Part shown: in pieces, positions 62,071 through 64,000 of the stretch
Layout of the letters: each line of letters starts with the position of its first letter
Position numbering within the stretch: position 1 is the stretch's first letter
Assembly: GCF_014639235.1 (NCBI RefSeq)
Contig: NZ_BMFU01000006.1
Coordinates: 62,001 to 126,000, forward strand
Reading direction: 5' to 3'
Origin: Paenibacillus silvae
Lineage (GTDB): Bacteria; Bacillota; Bacilli; Paenibacillales; Paenibacillaceae
DNA length: 64,000 nucleotides
Notes under the pieces: model-generated
Seen by the model: the letters and a program-made list of their open reading frames with translations, nothing else
Told to the model about the DNA's origin: nothing
Databases searched by the model: none
Made by a program: the position numbers and the translations under genes

Positions 62071-63084
62071 CTACTCAGGATCGGCAACCTTCACCAGCTG
62101 CTTGCCCAGATTGTCGCCTGAGAAAAGACCCATGAATGCTTCCGGGGTACGTTCGAAGCCTTCCACAATATTTTCCTCATATTGCAGCTTGCCTTCCTTG
62201 ATCCATTTCGCCAGCTTCGCCCGGCCTTCCTTGAAGGACTTTGTGTAATCTCCCAGCAGAAAACCTTTCATCAGCGCTGTATTGGTTAACAGGAGCGTTT
62301 GCGGACGCATGCCGATATCCGGCTTTTCCAAATTGTAAGACGAAATTTGTCCGCATAGCGGAATACGCGCATTACGATTAATATGGCGCAGCACCGCATC
62401 CGAGATGTCACCGCCAACGTTGTCGAAATACACGTCAACTCCGTTTGGACAAGCTTTTTCAATGGCTGCCGACATATCCTGCTCCGTCTTGTAGTTGAGT
62501 ACAACGTCGAAGCCCAGCTTATCTTTCAGATAAGCACATTTTTCGTCAGATCCTGCAATACCGACTACATGTGCTCCGACAATTTTACCGATCTGCCCCG
62601 CAATCATGCCCACAGCACCTGCAGCACCGGAGACTACAACCGTCTCGCCGTCTTTGGGCTTGCCGATATCCTCCATGCCAAAATATGCAGTAAGTCCCGT
62701 CAGACCCAGTGCACCCAGATAAGCCGTAATCGGAGCCTCGTCTGTATCAATCAACGCCAGATCACCTGTATTCACGGCAGCATACTGCTGCCAGCCCCAC
62801 ATCCCGGTGACCAGATCGCCTTTACGCAGGTTGGGCTCGGATGACTCCACCACCTGTCCGATCGTTCCGCCTTTGATTACTTCATTCAACGCATATGGCG
62901 GTGCATACGATTTGGTATCCTTCATTCGTCCCCGCATGTACGGATCAACAGACAAATATAATGTACGTACCAGCACTTGTCCGGCTTCCGGCTCAGGAAG
63001 CGGTGCTTCTACGAAATTAAAGTTCTCTCGGACAGGAGCACCTTCCGGGCGGGACGCCAGCACGATCTGTTTGTTTACTGTCAT
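62071..63084 (-). CDS. Zinc-independent MDR family NADP-dependent oxidoreductase (YfmJ-like)
   Basis: Protein of 337 residues of the leukotriene B4 dehydrogenase/CurA group. It contains LYLSVDPYMRGRMKD, the NADP-binding VVVSGAAGAVGMIAGQIGKI, LGFDVVLNYKTEQ and YFDNVGGDISDAVLRHIN. Zinc ligands of alcohol dehydrogenases are missing. It reduces alpha,beta-double bonds of enones or similar. Start ATG 63084 is 9 nt after AGGAGG; a TTG at 63093 immediately adjoins the RBS and is unlikely. Confidence 0.92.
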   Translation of the reverse strand: MTVNKQIVLASRPEGAPVRENFNFVEAPLPEPEAGQVLVRTLYLSVDPYMRGRMKDTKSYAPPYALNEVIKGGTIGQVVESSEPNLRKGDLVTGMWGWQQYAAVNTGDLALIDTDEAPITAYLGALGLTGLTAYFGMEDIGKPKDGETVVVSGAAGAVGMIAGQIGKIVGAHVVGIAGSDEKCAYLKDKLGFDVVLNYKTEQDMSAAIEKACPNGVDVYFDNVGGDISDAVLRHINRNARIPLCGQISSYNLEKPDIGMRPQTLLLTNTALMKGFLLGDYTKSFKEGRAKLAKWIKEGKLQYEENIVEGFERTPEAFMGLFSGDNLGKQLVKVADPE

Positions 63085-63338
63085 CAAAAACAACCTCCTG
63101 ATTACCCAGCGGCTCTAAGTCAGCTCGATCTAGCCGCCATGAAACGACGTACCGCTGGTTCTATGTCTAACCTGTATTGTTCAAAGCTTTATTGCTAAGG
63201 CTTCAAACCCTTCATTGCACAAGCTTCAAACCTTCATAATAGTTTAAACCGAAACAGGCGGATCACAAACGTGGGCCGCCTGGAAATATGCAAATATGTT
63301 GTGCAGTTCAGAATACACTTGTGTCAAACAACCCGATT

Positions 63339-64000
63339 TTATTGTGCAGTCAGGATAACGGGCCCCTCTGCCGTAATGGCAATGGTATGTTCATACTGAG
63401 CCGACAGACTTCCATCCAGCGTACGCGCAGTCCAACCGTCCGAATCCAGCTTGCTGCGGAACGTTCCGATGTTCAGCATCGGCTCGATTGTAATAACCAT
63501 GCCCTCCTTGAGACGTGGTCCACGATGCGGCGGGCCGTAATGAGGCACCTGCGGCTCTTCATGCATCTTCTCTCCGATCCCGTGCCCGATAAATTCCCGA
63601 ACAACAGACAGTCCTTCCCCTTCCGCATACACCTGAATAGCATTGGAGATATCTCCGATCCGGTTGCCCACAACCGCAAGCTCAATGCCTTTATACAGAG
63701 AGTTTTTGGTCACATCCAGCAGATGCTGCGCTTCAGGACTTACATTACCTACAGCATACGACCAAGCCGAGTCAGCCAGCCAGCCGTTCAGATTAACGAC
63801 CATATCGATGGTAACGATATCGCCGTCTTTCAGCACGTATTTTCCCGGGAAGCCATGACAGATCACGTCATTAACCGACGCACATGTCGCATAAGGATAC
63901 CCGTTATACCCCTTTTGCTCCGGCGTGGCGCCATGTTTCTTCATAAATGCTTCGGCAAACTGATCGATTTCCTGTGTTGTGATCCCCGGACGAATCATTT
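63339..64000 (-). CDS. map: Methionine aminopeptidase type I (5' end outside window)
   Basis: About 220 residues of the C-terminal part; the N-terminal 30 or so residues lie beyond the window end. The five metal ligands are present: Asp in DIVTIDMVVNLNGW, Asp in LADSAWSYAVG, His in EFIGHGIGEKMHE, Glu in MVITIEPML, and Glu in SAQYEHTIAIT. The segment CASVNDVICHGFPG holds the substrate-binding His. It removes the initiator Met from new proteins. An isolated copy with no ribosomal-protein genes nearby, so it may be a second, non-operonic map paralogue. Confidence 0.93.
   Translation of the reverse strand, partial: MIRPGITTQEIDQFAEAFMKKHGATPEQKGYNGYPYATCASVNDVICHGFPGKYVLKDGDIVTIDMVVNLNGWLADSAWSYAVGNVSPEAQHLLDVTKNSLYKGIELAVVGNRIGDISNAIQVYAEGEGLSVVREFIGHGIGEKMHEEPQVPHYGPPHRGPRLKEGMVITIEPMLNIGTFRSKLDSDGWTARTLDGSLSAQYEHTIAITAEGPVILTAQ

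Overview
The window looks like chromosomal DNA of a Paenibacillus species. The evidence is the mix of Bacillales-type genes (YjcZ-family small proteins, FosB, CcdC, a YesW-like rhamnogalacturonan lyase, SLH and copper-amine-oxidase-like cell-surface proteins), strong AGGAGG ribosome binding sites, frequent GTG/TTG starts and moderate GC with some GC-rich genes. The genus is an inference; no rRNA or tRNA gene was seen.

Layout. 1-6.7 kb: an MFS transporter cut by the window edge, a LytS-type membrane histidine kinase, a PAP2 phosphatase, an HD-GYP protein, and an ECF sigma factor with its RskA-type anti-sigma factor. 6.7-10.9 kb: sparse region with a probable structured ncRNA, degenerate repeats and three YjcZ-family miniproteins. 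10.9-19.2 kb: a surface protein, a thiamine-binding MTH1187 protein, class I ribonucleotide reductase (nrdA-nrdB) with a long leader and a possible NrdR box, a TPR-SUKH-Imm51 fusion, an APH-fold kinase and a MITE-like element. 19.2-21.1 kb: an S9 peptidase.

21.2-37.2 kb is the main attraction: a tightly packed minus-strand operon that I do not recognise as a described pathway. It starts with a 103-residue peptide built of about 13 pentads ARA(L/V/A)E, directly preceded by a good RBS and followed by a weak terminator hairpin. Then come a KASIII homologue, a BtrJ-like ATP-grasp ligase, a BtrK-like PLP decarboxylase, an acyl carrier protein, a Cys-less KASIII-like protein, a second KASIII, a truncated and a complete acyl-CoA dehydrogenase-like protein, a second Cys-less KASIII-like protein, a MATE exporter, an arginase/agmatinase-family enzyme, an LpxL-like acyltransferase, an inactive/active pair of M16 peptidases, and an Sfp-type phosphopantetheinyl transferase. 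The most economical reading is a hybrid pathway: an amino-acyl unit (by analogy with butirosin, 4-aminobutyryl from glutamate) is made on the carrier protein, processed by dehydrogenase and condensing/transfer enzymes, and joined to or made alongside a repetitive ribosomal peptide whose arginines may be changed by the arginase and which the M16 pair trims. A divergent XRE-TPR (RNPP-like) regulator and a small membrane/exported protein downstream of it share an identical 15-bp upstream element with the precursor promoter, suggesting peptide-dependent control.

39-48.5 kb: fosB, an SDR, a gamma-glutamyltransferase, repeat arrays, a bifunctional NAD(P)HX repair enzyme, a NAD(P)-binding protein, a GNAT and a membrane protein. 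48.5-54 kb: a degenerate minisatellite, a YezD-like DUF2292 protein, and a sulfate ABC transporter (sbp-cysT-cysW) without its ATPase. 54-64 kb: rhamnogalacturonan lyase with a cre-like site, an AraC regulator, an SLH protein, a nitroreductase, an Rrf2 regulator, ccdC, a zinc-free MDR oxidoreductase and methionine aminopeptidase (cut at the window end). A dispersed intergenic repeat family with core TAACGATTCCCAGAA occurs in paired opposite orientations at five loci.
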